A stretch of 64,000 bases of DNA, taken from the NCBI RefSeq assembly GCF_035658495.1, contig NZ_CP141945.1, positions 1,725,501 to 1,789,500 on the forward strand. Reading direction: 5' to 3'. The notes under the pieces are model-generated. The model saw only the letters and a list, made by a program, of their open reading frames with translations, was not told where the DNA came from and searched no databases. A program made the position numbers and the translations under genes. Source of the DNA: Novosphingobium sp. RL4 (GTDB lineage: Bacteria > Pseudomonadota > Alphaproteobacteria > Sphingomonadales > Sphingomonadaceae). The stretch's first letter is position 1. Each line of letters begins with the position of its first letter. This document shows positions 36,276-45,433 of this stretch, piece by piece.

Positions 36276-39200
36276 TTACCGTGTTTCTGACCCTGACACA
36301 CGTTTTCTTCCCGGCGATGCTTTTAAAGCTGCATTGCGGTCCATGTTGACGTTGCCGGAATTCTTCAACGGGAAGCCGAGCAGCCGGATTGGACCGATCA
36401 ATCCCGAGCGGCGCAAGGGCGCGTCTTTCCGGTAGGTGGGCGTCGCGGTCCATGTCACCTTGTCCGCTCCCGGCTGCGCATCGCCGATGAGGCGATTGAC
36501 CCAGAGGTTGGCGACGCGGACTTGCACGCGGTTCCTGCCCGGTTTCATGAACGCGCCGATGTCGACGCGGTAAGGCGCATGCCAGGCGTGGCCGGCAATG
36601 CGGCCATTGATGCTGACTTCCGCGATCTCCCGCGCTTCTCCCAGATCGAGCTGGAGAGGCTGGCCTGCCTTCCAGCCGCGCGGCGTATCTATCTCGCGCG
36701 AGTATGTGGCCACGCCGGAAAAGTAGCGGATCGCCGGATCGTCGTTTTCGTCCAGCGGCGCCAGCGCCATGCGCACGCTTGCGGGCGCGCCGCGGCCGGG
36801 TTCGAACGCGACATTCCAGAGGCCCGGAACCGTCGCCAGCGGGACGGGATCGCGGGATGGCGCGGATTGCTGGCGTGCCGGGGTTTCCTTGCGAAACACC
36901 ACGTTCACGGATTCGTCGGCCTGAAAGGTCAGGGGGATGATCGTGATGCCGTCCCGGATAGTGAAGCTGACGGATTCGGATCGGCCGGTCTCCGCATGCC
37001 ACAACTCGGGTATCCTGCCGGCGATCCTGAACCGGGCTTCGATCGTCTCGGTTCGGTCCTTCTGATTGGAAATGAAGTAGATGTCGGCCTCCTGCGACTG
37101 TCGGTGCACGAACGGCAGATGGCTGTCGGCCTGCGCGCCGGTGTAGGAAAAGTCGGGCCTGACGCCGATATCGGTCAGGACGGAAGCGAGATCGTTAGTG
37201 TTAAACACGCGGCCTTGCCCGACGGCGGTGTCGGGCCGGCCCGGCCAGAGCTTGCCGAGCAGGCCAGCGTATAGGTCTTTGTCCGTTTCCAGCCCCGGGT
37301 CGCCGATCGGCCGCCGGCCCACCACGATCGCGCCTTGTTCTGCCAGGGAAGCGACCCTGCGCAGCACGGCAAGGCTCATCCGGCTGGAAGAACCGCCGAG
37401 ATAGAGCACGCGGTAACGTGCGCCGCCGATGCTGGCGAGTTCGCCGCGATCGACTTTCAGGGCTTCCACGAGCGCATCGGCATTCACGAAGTCGAACGCA
37501 TGGCCTGCGGGAATGCCGGTAGCTTGCCCATTTCCGAAAAGGGATGTGAGGGGCGCTTCCTCGCCGTGGAAATAGGCGACATCGGCAACGTTCCTTCCCT
37601 GCTGCAGCATCAGCGCGTTGCGTGCGATGTAATCCATCCACGGCCGCGCGAGTTCGCCCCATGCTTCGTTGCGATTGAAATCCTGCCCGAAGATCGAAAG
37701 GCGCAGTCCCGGCTTGCGGTCTTCCACCGGCACATGAACCGAGGTGTGGATGACCGGCCGGTTGATGCCGCTTGCGAATTCCAGGTCGATCATGCGCTTG
37801 AGATCGGCCGGACCATAGGACCACGGCGAGAGCATGGACGTCAGTGATTCCGCCGCCACGAATGTCCTGCCATAGATATGAGCGACCGATGCCGCGCCCT
37901 TCATGTCGGCTAGATAGGTGGGCTTGGGTCCTCCTGCGCGAGGGAAGGCCCACATTGCGGCCATGGGAATATCGGCGAATTTGCGCATGGCCATGTCGTC
38001 GCCCAGCATGGGGCGGTGGTCCTCCAGAGCTTCGCCGTAGACGATCATGCCGTGTTCGTGGGCTGACCGGGCGATCGTACCGTAATGCTCGCTGGCGAGC
38101 AGTTCCGCCAAAGTCCGGCGGAAGTCATGGAGGAAGCGGTCGCTCCGGCTTCGCGATCCGACGATCCTGCCGGTGAGGGCCGGCATCCAGGGAACCGGAT
38201 CGTATCCGCGCAGGCGCCGGAACCGGTCGATCATGCCGGGCGTCCAGTTCGACGCGCCCACTTCGATGCTGTCGGTCAGGATGGCCCGGATCCCTTTTTC
38301 GCCCATCAGATCCTGGCCGGCCGCGTCGCGATAGGTTTCAAGGTAGTGATCCATGTAGCGCTGCACCGCTCCGGCGTCGTACTTGTCCACCTCGAGCCCG
38401 GTGGCCTCCAGCGGCGCCGGGTGGTTCATGGTGCCGACGAGCGAATAGCCGAACCGCATGATCCGCCACCGCCCCTTTGGCGGCAGCCAGTCCAGCGTGC
38501 CGTCGGGGCGGAGGCGCGCTGTCACGTCGATCACATCGGTCGGGGGCGTTCCCGGTGTGTCGATGAGTCCGTGGTCGAGATCGTAGTAGTCCGGCACGAC
38601 GTCGAACCCGGCCTTGGCTTCGGCGCGATTGATGCGATCGGTTTCGGAAAGGACGAATTCGGCAATGCGGATGGTCTTCGCCTGCCCGGTGCCGGAAAAC
38701 CCTGCCGCCAGAGCGGAAAGATCGACGCCTGCGGGTGGCGGCGCGATGTTGGGCAGGCTGCTGACTTCCTCGAACACGGCGCGGAACCGGCTTGCCTTCA
38801 CGGGCGGGAAGGCCATGGTCGTGGGCACGCGCGAAAGCGGTATTTCGGATACTGCCGTCCACGTCCCACCGGTCGTTTCGGCTTCCAGTCTGGCCTTGAG
38901 GTTGGCGCCGACGAATTTGCCGGAACCGCCGGGCACGAAGAGCGTCATGGACCGGACCGTGGTTGGCCGGGCGTAGTCCAGTTCCAGGACCGATGGGCCT
39001 TTCGCCGCCTTGGCGAGGTCAACCGCGGATTCGAGATCGCCGTCCGCCAGGGCGGCTCCGTCAATCTTCTGCCCGGGGCCGTCCCTGTAGGATACGGGCG
39101 CCGGCACCTCGTTTACGGCGGCTGGAAAAGCCAGCACGGCGACATCGCGGTAGAAGGGCTGCGGAACTTCGGGCGCCTTCTCGTTAATGGTTGAGTTCGT

Positions 39201-39770
39201 TCCCGACTTTGCCGCGATCGACTGGAAGGGCCCGGTTATAGCAGGCGGCGCGGGGAGCGCCCGCGAGAACGGTTTTCCGCCTTCGATAGTCACCTCGCTC
39301 CAGACCAGTTTCTTCATGCCATCGGCGGGCGGCACCCATGGCCCGCCGGTTTCGGACCATCCCGGCGAAGAGGCGATGGCCAGTTCGATGCCGAGCCGGT
39401 CAGCTTCCCGAGCGGCGGCCCTGAACGCCGATTTCCAGGCGGGCGTCATGTAGACCAGTCTCTGGTCGACGATCTGCGGGCTCTGCAGATTGACATCGAA
39501 GGACTGTGCACCGCCGATACCGGCGCGCTTCATCCAGGCAAGATCCCTGAGGAGTCCGTCCTGCGTGATATTGCCGTTGATCCAGTGCCACCAGACGCGC
39601 GGCCGCGCTTCCATGGGAGGATCGTTGAAGGCGGCTTCGAGACCCCGTGCTTCCGCGGGCTGGGCGGGATCTGCTCCATCGGCAAGCGCGGGGGCCGAGC
39701 AGATGGCGGCCGAGAGTAACAGAAACTGCTTCAACACTTTGGCATAAAAACGAAAATTCCCTGCTGCCAT
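36276..39770 (-). CDS. GH106-type alpha-L-rhamnosidase, secreted
   Basis: A 1164-residue exported enzyme with a signal peptide at residues ~10-30 (FLLLSAAICSAPALA). The sequence reads as glycoside hydrolase family 106: RVWWHWINGNIT near residue 60, WMKRAGIGGAQ, then IASSPGWSETGGPWV, and a C-terminal beta-sandwich (residues ~1000-1120) with ISINGR-like and VANLWVNRLIG segments typical of GH2/GH106 carbohydrate-binding ends. Length fits the family. It should remove terminal alpha-L-rhamnose from plant or bacterial glycans or glycosides. The perfect palindrome 87-101 bp upstream suggests TetR control together with the ferredoxin-P450 operon. Confidence 0.9.
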   Translation of the reverse strand: MAAGNFRFYAKVLKQFLLLSAAICSAPALADGADPAQPAEARGLEAAFNDPPMEARPRVWWHWINGNITQDGLLRDLAWMKRAGIGGAQSFDVNLQSPQIVDQRLVYMTPAWKSAFRAAAREADRLGIELAIASSPGWSETGGPWVPPADGMKKLVWSEVTIEGGKPFSRALPAPPAITGPFQSIAAKSGTNSTINEKAPEVPQPFYRDVAVLAFPAAVNEVPAPVSYRDGPGQKIDGAALADGDLESAVDLAKAAKGPSVLELDYARPTTVRSMTLFVPGGSGKFVGANLKARLEAETTGGTWTAVSEIPLSRVPTTMAFPPVKASRFRAVFEEVSSLPNIAPPPAGVDLSALAAGFSGTGQAKTIRIAEFVLSETDRINRAEAKAGFDVVPDYYDLDHGLIDTPGTPPTDVIDVTARLRPDGTLDWLPPKGRWRIMRFGYSLVGTMNHPAPLEATGLEVDKYDAGAVQRYMDHYLETYRDAAGQDLMGEKGIRAILTDSIEVGASNWTPGMIDRFRRLRGYDPVPWMPALTGRIVGSRSRSDRFLHDFRRTLAELLASEHYGTIARSAHEHGMIVYGEALEDHRPMLGDDMAMRKFADIPMAAMWAFPRAGGPKPTYLADMKGAASVAHIYGRTFVAAESLTSMLSPWSYGPADLKRMIDLEFASGINRPVIHTSVHVPVEDRKPGLRLSIFGQDFNRNEAWGELARPWMDYIARNALMLQQGRNVADVAYFHGEEAPLTSLFGNGQATGIPAGHAFDFVNADALVEALKVDRGELASIGGARYRVLYLGGSSSRMSLAVLRRVASLAEQGAIVVGRRPIGDPGLETDKDLYAGLLGKLWPGRPDTAVGQGRVFNTNDLASVLTDIGVRPDFSYTGAQADSHLPFVHRQSQEADIYFISNQKDRTETIEARFRIAGRIPELWHAETGRSESVSFTIRDGITIIPLTFQADESVNVVFRKETPARQQSAPSRDPVPLATVPGLWNVAFEPGRGAPASVRMALAPLDENDDPAIRYFSGVATYSREIDTPRGWKAGQPLQLDLGEAREIAEVSINGRIAGHAWHAPYRVDIGAFMKPGRNRVQVRVANLWVNRLIGDAQPGADKVTWTATPTYRKDAPLRRSGLIGPIRLLGFPLKNSGNVNMDRNAALKASPGRKRVSGSETR

Positions 39771-39856
39771 GTCTCTGCCCGTTCCTGCATCGTTGCGCGA
39801 AAAATGCCTGGCCGGAACAGGCCCTTGCGTACTGTCTCCGGCGCCATGTATTTTGT

Positions 39857-39871
39857 GCGATACAGTATCGC
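39857..39871. promoter_or_regulatory. TetR-locus operator 1 (perfect palindrome)
   Basis: GCGATAC-A-GTATCGC, a perfect 7-1-7 palindrome, lies 87-101 bp upstream of the GH106 start and faces the ferredoxin-P450 operon on the other side. The same element recurs before the receptor and at the TetR gene. Confidence 0.75.
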
Positions 39872-39986
39872 GTATTAATGGATTGAAGCGCTGTCAAGCC
39901 AGTGACGCGGTTCGGCCGGCTGATGCCGCCGCATGCCCCCTTCCCATCCTCGTTCGGGCTTGACGCATAAGCGGCGTCAGGTTTAT

Positions 39987-40001
39987 GCGCCACTGTATCG
40001 C
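39987..40001. promoter_or_regulatory. TetR-locus operator 2 (imperfect)
   Basis: GCGCCAC-T-GTATCGC has a perfect right half and two changes in the left half, with conserved flanking TTAT on the left and GTAAAAA on the right. It lies 59-73 bp before the ferredoxin start, a position suited to repression of the ferredoxin-P450 promoter. Confidence 0.65.
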
Positions 40002-40059
40002 GTAAAAACGAAATCCGGTTTGAAGCCGGTGGGGCCGCGGTGCAGGAGAGGGCTGGAAA

Positions 40060-40380
40060 ATGACGACGATTATCGTTGTGGGCGCGTCCGGAGAGGAAAG
40101 AGCCCTGGAGGCGAGGCCGGGGCAAACCGTCATGGAAATCATCCGGGATGCCGGGTTCGATGAACTGCTGGCGCTGTGCGGGGGCTGTTGCTCCTGCGCG
40201 ACCTGCCACGTCCATGTCGAACATGTGCAGGGGACGAAGGCCCTCGATCCCATGAGCGATGATGAAAGCGATCTGCTGGATTCGTCGAGCCACCGGAATG
40301 AGCGCTCGCGCCTCTCGTGTCAGTTGCAGGTCACCGATGCGCTCGATGGCCTGCGCGTGAGGATCGCCCCCGAAGACTGA
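40060..40380 (+). CDS. [2Fe-2S] ferredoxin, adrenodoxin/putidaredoxin type
   Basis: A 106-residue electron carrier. Cluster ligands are C40-x5-C46-x2-C49 and C87 in LSCQL, the vertebrate/P450-type spacing. Two extra cysteines, C43 and C44, fill the loop where putidaredoxin has Ser-Ala (CGGCCSCATC), which is unusual. It is cotranscribed with the P450 59 bp downstream and should deliver electrons to it. A ferredoxin reductase must come from elsewhere. Confidence 0.93.
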   Translation: MTTIIVVGASGEERALEARPGQTVMEIIRDAGFDELLALCGGCCSCATCHVHVEHVQGTKALDPMSDDESDLLDSSSHRNERSRLSCQLQVTDALDGLRVRIAPED

Positions 40381-40439
40381 AACACCGAAACACTCGCTTG
40401 CCGGGCAACGCACCCGCGCAAGGAACAGGAGCAGGATAG

Positions 40440-42017
40440 ATGACTGAACTGGCCGATCGGGACTATTTCACCGACCATGAAATCCTTGTCGATCCCTACG
40501 CCTATTTCGAGGCCGTGCGCGGGAAGGGCGGGATCTACAGACCCAAGGGCAAGGATTACCTGATCGTCACGGGGTTCGAGGAGACCCTCGAAATCATGCG
40601 CAATTCCGAGGATTTCTCGGCGATCATCGGGCTTCAGGGCGCCTCGGCGCCCTTGCCGTTCACACCCCGGGGCTGCGATATCACCGCCGAGATCGAGGCG
40701 CACCGCGAGGCTTTCCACGGCGGCGACCTGCTCGTCAACCTGGACGACAATGCCCATCTTCAGTTGCGGTCGCTGGTCAACCGCCTGTTCACGCCTTCGC
40801 GCCTGAAGGCGAACGAGGCATTCATCCAGGCCTTCTCCGACGAACTGGCGCGCGATGCGGTGGCGAACGGCAGTGTCGAACTGGTCCGGGCGATCGCGAC
40901 CCCGTTCGTCACGCTGGTCATTGCCGATCTTCTGGGTATCCCCGCCGAGGATCGCCAGCGCTTCATCGAGATCATCGAGAACGCGCCGCCCCCCGGAAAT
41001 CTGGACGGCGAACTCGATCTTGACGCCGAGGACCATCCTTTCGTGATCATGGGCGGCTACTTCGCCCAATACGTTTCCGATCGCCGCGCCAATCCGACCG
41101 AGGACATCCTTTCCGAGCTGGCGAACGCCCGTTACCCCGATGGGACTCTTCCGGAAGAGATGGCCATCGTCAAACTGGGCATGTTCATGTTCGGGGCGGG
41201 GCAGGACACCAGCGCCAAGCTGCTGGGCAATGCGATGCGCTTCATAGTCGATCAGCCCGGCCTTCAGGACCGGCTCCGTGCCGACCCCGCGCTGATCCCG
41301 GCCCTGATCGAGGAAGTGCTGCGGCTGGAAGGATCCACCAAGCAGACCGCGCGCCTGGCGCGCAAGGACACGAAGATCGGCGATCTCGAGGTTCCTGCCG
41401 GAACGAAGATCATGCTGGCGATCGCGGCGGCCAATCGCGATCCGGCGCGTTGGGAAGATCCCCAGGAATTCAGGCTAAATCGCCCGAAGATCAGGGAGCA
41501 TGTCGCATTCGGGCGGAGCGCGCATACCTGTGCGGGCGCTCCACTGGCGCGTGTCGAGGTGCGGATCATTCTCGAGAAGCTGCTCAGGTACACGTCGGAT
41601 ATCGACCTCGATCCCGCGGTTCATGGGCCGCGCGGTGCGCGAAAGCTCGACTTCGAGCCGAGCTTCATCATTCGCGGGCTGGCGGAACTGCATCTGAAAC
41701 TGACCCCGGCAGACGGCGTCGATCTCAACGCGGCGCAGCCTTCGATCCTCGGGGAGACCCCTGCGGTCGAGGCGTCGCCGTCACCGGTCGCTCCGGCGGG
41801 TTACTCCACGGCCCGGACCAGACTGGCAGTGCTGCTCAAGGACGAGGCAGCCAAGGCGGTGCTCGATGCGCATTTTCCGGGGATCACGGCAGACAAGCGG
41901 ATCGGCATGGCGAAATCGATGACGCTGCGCGCCATCCAGAAGTTCGCGCCCGGCCAGTTTACCAACGAAGCGCTGGATGCCGTTGACCTCGACCTGGCGG
42001 CACTGCCGACCGGCTGA
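40440..42017 (+). CDS. Cytochrome P450 with a novel C-terminal helical extension
   Basis: A 525-residue bacterial class I P450. Haem-binding FGRSAHTCAG places the thiolate at C364. The I-helix oxygen-activation motif GAGQDTS is at ~252-258 and the ExxR is E292/R295. The core ends near residue 422, the normal length. A low-complexity linker (~428-455) is followed by an extra module (~455-523) containing MTLRAIQ, which is 31/67 identical by eye, without gaps, to the mature protein encoded at 51448-51777. The ferredoxin lies 59 bp upstream. The site is probably cytosolic (no signal). Oxidation of a glycoside or aglycone from the rhamnosidase pathway is inferred. Confidence 0.93.
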   Translation: MTELADRDYFTDHEILVDPYAYFEAVRGKGGIYRPKGKDYLIVTGFEETLEIMRNSEDFSAIIGLQGASAPLPFTPRGCDITAEIEAHREAFHGGDLLVNLDDNAHLQLRSLVNRLFTPSRLKANEAFIQAFSDELARDAVANGSVELVRAIATPFVTLVIADLLGIPAEDRQRFIEIIENAPPPGNLDGELDLDAEDHPFVIMGGYFAQYVSDRRANPTEDILSELANARYPDGTLPEEMAIVKLGMFMFGAGQDTSAKLLGNAMRFIVDQPGLQDRLRADPALIPALIEEVLRLEGSTKQTARLARKDTKIGDLEVPAGTKIMLAIAAANRDPARWEDPQEFRLNRPKIREHVAFGRSAHTCAGAPLARVEVRIILEKLLRYTSDIDLDPAVHGPRGARKLDFEPSFIIRGLAELHLKLTPADGVDLNAAQPSILGETPAVEASPSPVAPAGYSTARTRLAVLLKDEAAKAVLDAHFPGITADKRIGMAKSMTLRAIQKFAPGQFTNEALDAVDLDLAALPTG

Positions 42018-42025
42018 TGCACCGT

Positions 42026-42062
42026 TTCCCTTCGCCTCGCCGGACGCACGGGGCGAAGGGAA
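42026..42062 (+). terminator. Terminator of the ferredoxin-P450 operon
   Basis: TTCCCTTCGCC (42026-42036) pairs perfectly with GGCGAAGGGAA (42052-42062), with a 15-nt loop. The hairpin begins 9 nt after the P450 stop. Confidence 0.75.
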
Positions 42063-42096
42063 TGGTCAATCCAATTTATGAAAACAGATTGACCAA

Positions 42097-42113
42097 TGCG
42101 ATACAGTATCGCA
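42097..42113. promoter_or_regulatory. TetR-locus operator 3 (perfect palindrome)
   Basis: TGCGATAC-A-GTATCGCA, a 17-bp perfect palindrome, ends 40 bp before the TonB receptor start codon, a position expected to block its promoter or leader. Confidence 0.75.
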
Positions 42114-42153
42114 CGAAATGCGTAATATAAAAAACAGAAGGGAAGGGGATTCG

Positions 42154-44658
42154 ATGCGTAGGGAACGGGCTCTCACGCTCGCGGGCGCCAGCCTGCTTGC
42201 AATGTCAACGCCGGCACTTGCCCGGCAACAGACCGAACCGGCGGCAACGGGCGAGGCGAATGCAGCGCTGTCGCTGACCAATGAGATCATCGTCCAGGCC
42301 CGCCGTCGCGACGAGAGCCTGCAGGACGTGCCGCTTGTCGTGAACGCCGTGACGGCCGACACGATAGACAAGCTGAACATTCGCAGTTTCACGGATATCG
42401 GCTCAGTCGTCCCCGGCCTTCAACTGACGCCCAATGCCAATGGCATCGGCACGTCGTCATCGATCCGAGGCGTCAATCACGACGTGAATGTCAGTGCCGA
42501 AAACGGCACCATCCAGTACTATCGCAACGATGCCCCGGTCCCGTCGAGTTTCGTTTTCCAGACGATGTACGATGTCGGCCAGATCGAGGTCCTGCGGGGG
42601 CCGCAAGGTACTCTGCGCGGCCGGTCTACGCCTTCGGGTTCCATCACGGCAACCACCAGGCTGCCGGATCTCGTCGAGCCGGGCGGTTATGTTTCCGGTA
42701 CATTCGGATCGGGATCGGCGGCCAACATCAACGGTGCCCTGAACATTCCGGTGATAGGCGACATGCTGGGCGTTCGCGTGGCCGGACTGCACAAGTTCGA
42801 CCGGCTGAACCGCGTCAGCAGCATCAACAGCGATGTGAAGCCGCGCAGCGAAACCAATGCGATCCGCGCGACCGTTCGCTTCGAGCCGACCCAATGGCTA
42901 CGCTTCGGCTTTCTCTATGAGGGAATGCAGAACGATGCCTTGCGTTTCGACCAGGTGCGTTCGGTAGCGGCGTTCAATCCCGATTACACCCCATCGGCCG
43001 GCGCACCGGACTACGGCGACATCGGGATAGGCGATTATCTTTCGGTTCAATCCCGGCCGAGCACTGTTTCGCAGAAATTCCGGTTCTACAACTGGAACGC
43101 CGAGGCCGACATTCTCGGCCAGCGCCTGGTCTACGTAGGATCGCGCACGGCGCAGCATTACCGCAGCTTCGGGGTGCGCGACCTCGCCAATTTCTTCCCC
43201 GACCTTGCGATCGGGCAGGAGGCCGACACGCGCGGCACGACGTCCAGCCACGAGGTTCGCCTGCAGAACCTCGACCGGATCGGGGGCCTGTTCGACTATG
43301 TCGTGGGCTATTTCCAATATGCGGTTCCGTCCCGCACGATCCTGAACGAGAGCAGCATCACGCAGTTGCGGCTGGCAGGCCCCGGCATTCCGATTGCGCC
43401 GCCCAGCGTGACGGACACGCCGATCTATCTTCCCAAAGGCATGCCGAAGGAGGAATCGTTCTTCGGGAACGTGACGCTTCATCTGGGCGATGCGACCGAA
43501 CTGTCCGGAGGCCTGCGCCGAATCCACTTCACGGACTTCCGCGATGGCCTGTTTATCGGCTGCACCCCGCAGTTGTACGAGGCCGGATCGTGTACGCGCC
43601 AGAACGGCACGCAGTCGGACGTGAAGGAGAACACCACGATCTACAGCGCGAGCATCAAGCACCGCTTCACGCCGGGGCTCATGGTCTATGCGGCGACCGG
43701 CAGTTCCTGGCGTCCGCCTGTCGTCGCGATCGGCAATTTCACGCATGCCGATTACACGCCGAACGAAGTCGCCCATGTCGCGCTGCCGCCGGAAAGCTCG
43801 AAGTCCTATGAGATCGGCGTGAAATCGGACTGGTTCGATCACAAGCTGACATTCAACCTCACGGCCTATCACCAGAAATACAAGAACTACCCCTACCGTT
43901 CGGGCGGGGCAGGCATTGCTTATATCAACATCAATTCGGCCGGTGCGCCCACTATCGGCAACTTCAACTTCGTGAGCGCGGTGCCGGTGAAGGTGAACGG
44001 GGTGGAGGCGGAGCTCGCTTTCACTCCAACCTCGCAGTTCAGTGTCGGCGCTACCGTCAATTATGCCCGGAGCACGATAGGCAATGCGCTGCTGGCCTGT
44101 ACCGACGCGCTGAACAACCAGACGGGTGCCGTCGGTTCGGACGGACTTCCCGACAGCGTGACCCCGACGCTCGCGCAGATGCAGCAGGCTTACGGCGCCG
44201 AGCGCGTGGCGGTGTGTCCGGGCGGCGGACAAAGCGCGACATTCCAGCCGCAGTGGACCGGCGTTCTGCGCGCGGAGTACAACCAGCCGGTCGGACATGA
44301 CATGGACGCCTATGTGCGCGGGCTGCTGAGCTGGCGAGGCAAGTCGAAGACCGATCCCAACAACCGCTTCGACGATGTCGGGGCATATGGCCTGTTCAAC
44401 CTCTATGGCGGTTTGCGCGCGGCCGATGGAGGCTGGGAAGTCACCGTCTATGCCAAGAACCTGTTCGATACGAACAAGCTGCTGACCCAGGATGACCTGG
44501 CCCAGTTCACGGCTGTGACCGACGTCTATCTGGCGCCGCCGGCCTTCAGCGTTACGGGCATCGGATCCACCGTCTACAACAGCCGCTACACGGGCGTGAC
44601 CGTTACCGCGCCGCGCGAATTCGGCGTGACGTTCCGCGTGGCGTTCGGTTCCCGCTGA
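42154..44658 (+). CDS. TonB-dependent outer-membrane receptor
   Basis: An 834-residue receptor with a signal peptide (ASLLAMSTPALA), a TonB-box-like EIIVQARRRDE, and a plug with SLQDVPLVV, IRSFTDIGSVVPGLQ, SSIRGV and IEVLRGPQGTLRGRSTPSGSI. ATG 42154 has AAGGGG about 7 nt upstream; the in-frame ATG at 42118 has none. The C-terminus is VTFRVAFGSR, i.e. the usual terminal aromatic is followed by three extra residues, which is uncommon for the barrel-assembly signal. The upstream palindrome and adjacent tetR suggest co-regulation with the rhamnosidase and P450. Confidence 0.92.
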   Translation: MRRERALTLAGASLLAMSTPALARQQTEPAATGEANAALSLTNEIIVQARRRDESLQDVPLVVNAVTADTIDKLNIRSFTDIGSVVPGLQLTPNANGIGTSSSIRGVNHDVNVSAENGTIQYYRNDAPVPSSFVFQTMYDVGQIEVLRGPQGTLRGRSTPSGSITATTRLPDLVEPGGYVSGTFGSGSAANINGALNIPVIGDMLGVRVAGLHKFDRLNRVSSINSDVKPRSETNAIRATVRFEPTQWLRFGFLYEGMQNDALRFDQVRSVAAFNPDYTPSAGAPDYGDIGIGDYLSVQSRPSTVSQKFRFYNWNAEADILGQRLVYVGSRTAQHYRSFGVRDLANFFPDLAIGQEADTRGTTSSHEVRLQNLDRIGGLFDYVVGYFQYAVPSRTILNESSITQLRLAGPGIPIAPPSVTDTPIYLPKGMPKEESFFGNVTLHLGDATELSGGLRRIHFTDFRDGLFIGCTPQLYEAGSCTRQNGTQSDVKENTTIYSASIKHRFTPGLMVYAATGSSWRPPVVAIGNFTHADYTPNEVAHVALPPESSKSYEIGVKSDWFDHKLTFNLTAYHQKYKNYPYRSGGAGIAYININSAGAPTIGNFNFVSAVPVKVNGVEAELAFTPTSQFSVGATVNYARSTIGNALLACTDALNNQTGAVGSDGLPDSVTPTLAQMQQAYGAERVAVCPGGGQSATFQPQWTGVLRAEYNQPVGHDMDAYVRGLLSWRGKSKTDPNNRFDDVGAYGLFNLYGGLRAADGGWEVTVYAKNLFDTNKLLTQDDLAQFTAVTDVYLAPPAFSVTGIGSTVYNSRYTGVTVTAPREFGVTFRVAFGSR

Positions 44659-44669
44659 GGATATCTGCT

Positions 44670-44698
44670 CCCGAAGTCCCGACCTGCGGGACTTCGGG
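44670..44698. terminator. Bidirectional terminator, receptor / tetR
   Basis: CCCGAAGTCCCG (44670-44681) and CGGGACTTCGGG (44687-44698) form a perfect 12-bp stem with a 5-nt loop between convergent genes. Confidence 0.85.
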
Positions 44699-44728
44699 GA
44701 GGTTTGGCGATGCCGCTTCGAAACGGCG

Positions 44729-45352
44729 TCAGTCGGGAGCCATGATCGAGGTGGAAAGCAGCCGGAACAGGATCCTGGCCACTTCCGGCACACTATAGGT
44801 CCCCTCCGGCTGGCCGACCCACCATGCCAGCGTTTCGGCAATCAGGGAGGCTGCGCATATGGTGCCCAGATCCGGCGGCAGCCACGCATTAAGCGGCGTT
44901 TCGTTCTGCGCGACGATCCTTGATACGCGTAGCCATTCCTCGCGCATGGCGCTGCCCGCACCGCCGTTGAGGAGGATCGACCAGAGCGAACGGTGCTCAT
45001 CGACATATGAGCAAAGCGCCCGGAAACCCGCCTCGTAGTCTTCCGCGTCGCGGATGGACAAGGTCAACTGGTTGAGGTGCGCGATCTCGTCCTTGGCGAT
45101 GGCGTCGAGCAGGCCTTCCTTGGTCTGATGGTGGCGGAAGAATGTGGCGTAGTGAACTTGCGCTTCGGCGCAAATGTCACGGACGGTGATCTGATCGAAC
45201 GGCTTTCGCTGCAGGAGCGCGAGCATGGCCTCCTGCAAGGCGCGCGCGGATCGCAAGGCGCGGGCATGCTTAGACCTCGATGACGCCAGTGGCTCGATTT
45301 TATGCGATACAGCGTCGCTTTTCTTACGATTCGGTTTGTCGGTATCGGCCAT
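44729..45352 (-). CDS. TetR/AcrR-family transcriptional repressor
   Basis: A 207-residue regulator with an HTH at residues ~55-75 (ITVRDICAEAQVHYATFFRHH), followed by a helical ligand domain. An extended N-terminal tail of about 30 residues is rich in K, R and S. An operator-like sequence (45304-45318) lies inside codons ~12-17, consistent with autorepression. The other copies lie before GH106, ferredoxin-P450 and the TonB receptor, so this protein is the best candidate to control them. The ligand is unknown, possibly a glycoside or aglycone. Confidence 0.9.
   Translation of the reverse strand: MADTDKPNRKKSDAVSHKIEPLASSRSKHARALRSARALQEAMLALLQRKPFDQITVRDICAEAQVHYATFFRHHQTKEGLLDAIAKDEIAHLNQLTLSIRDAEDYEAGFRALCSYVDEHRSLWSILLNGGAGSAMREEWLRVSRIVAQNETPLNAWLPPDLGTICAASLIAETLAWWVGQPEGTYSVPEVARILFRLLSTSIMAPD
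45304..45318. promoter_or_regulatory. TetR-locus operator 4 within the tetR 5' coding end
   Basis: GCGATAC-A-GCGTCGC has a perfect left half-site with TTTTAT flank and two changes in the right half. It starts about 35 bp inside the tetR frame. Coding constraint may explain the mismatches. Confidence 0.55.
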
Positions 45353-45433
45353 CGCCTCGTCTTTGACGCAAAAGCGACTGGCTGCGCAAGCGAACAGCGA
45401 AAAGGCGGGCCGGTCGATGGTGCCCGAAACGGC

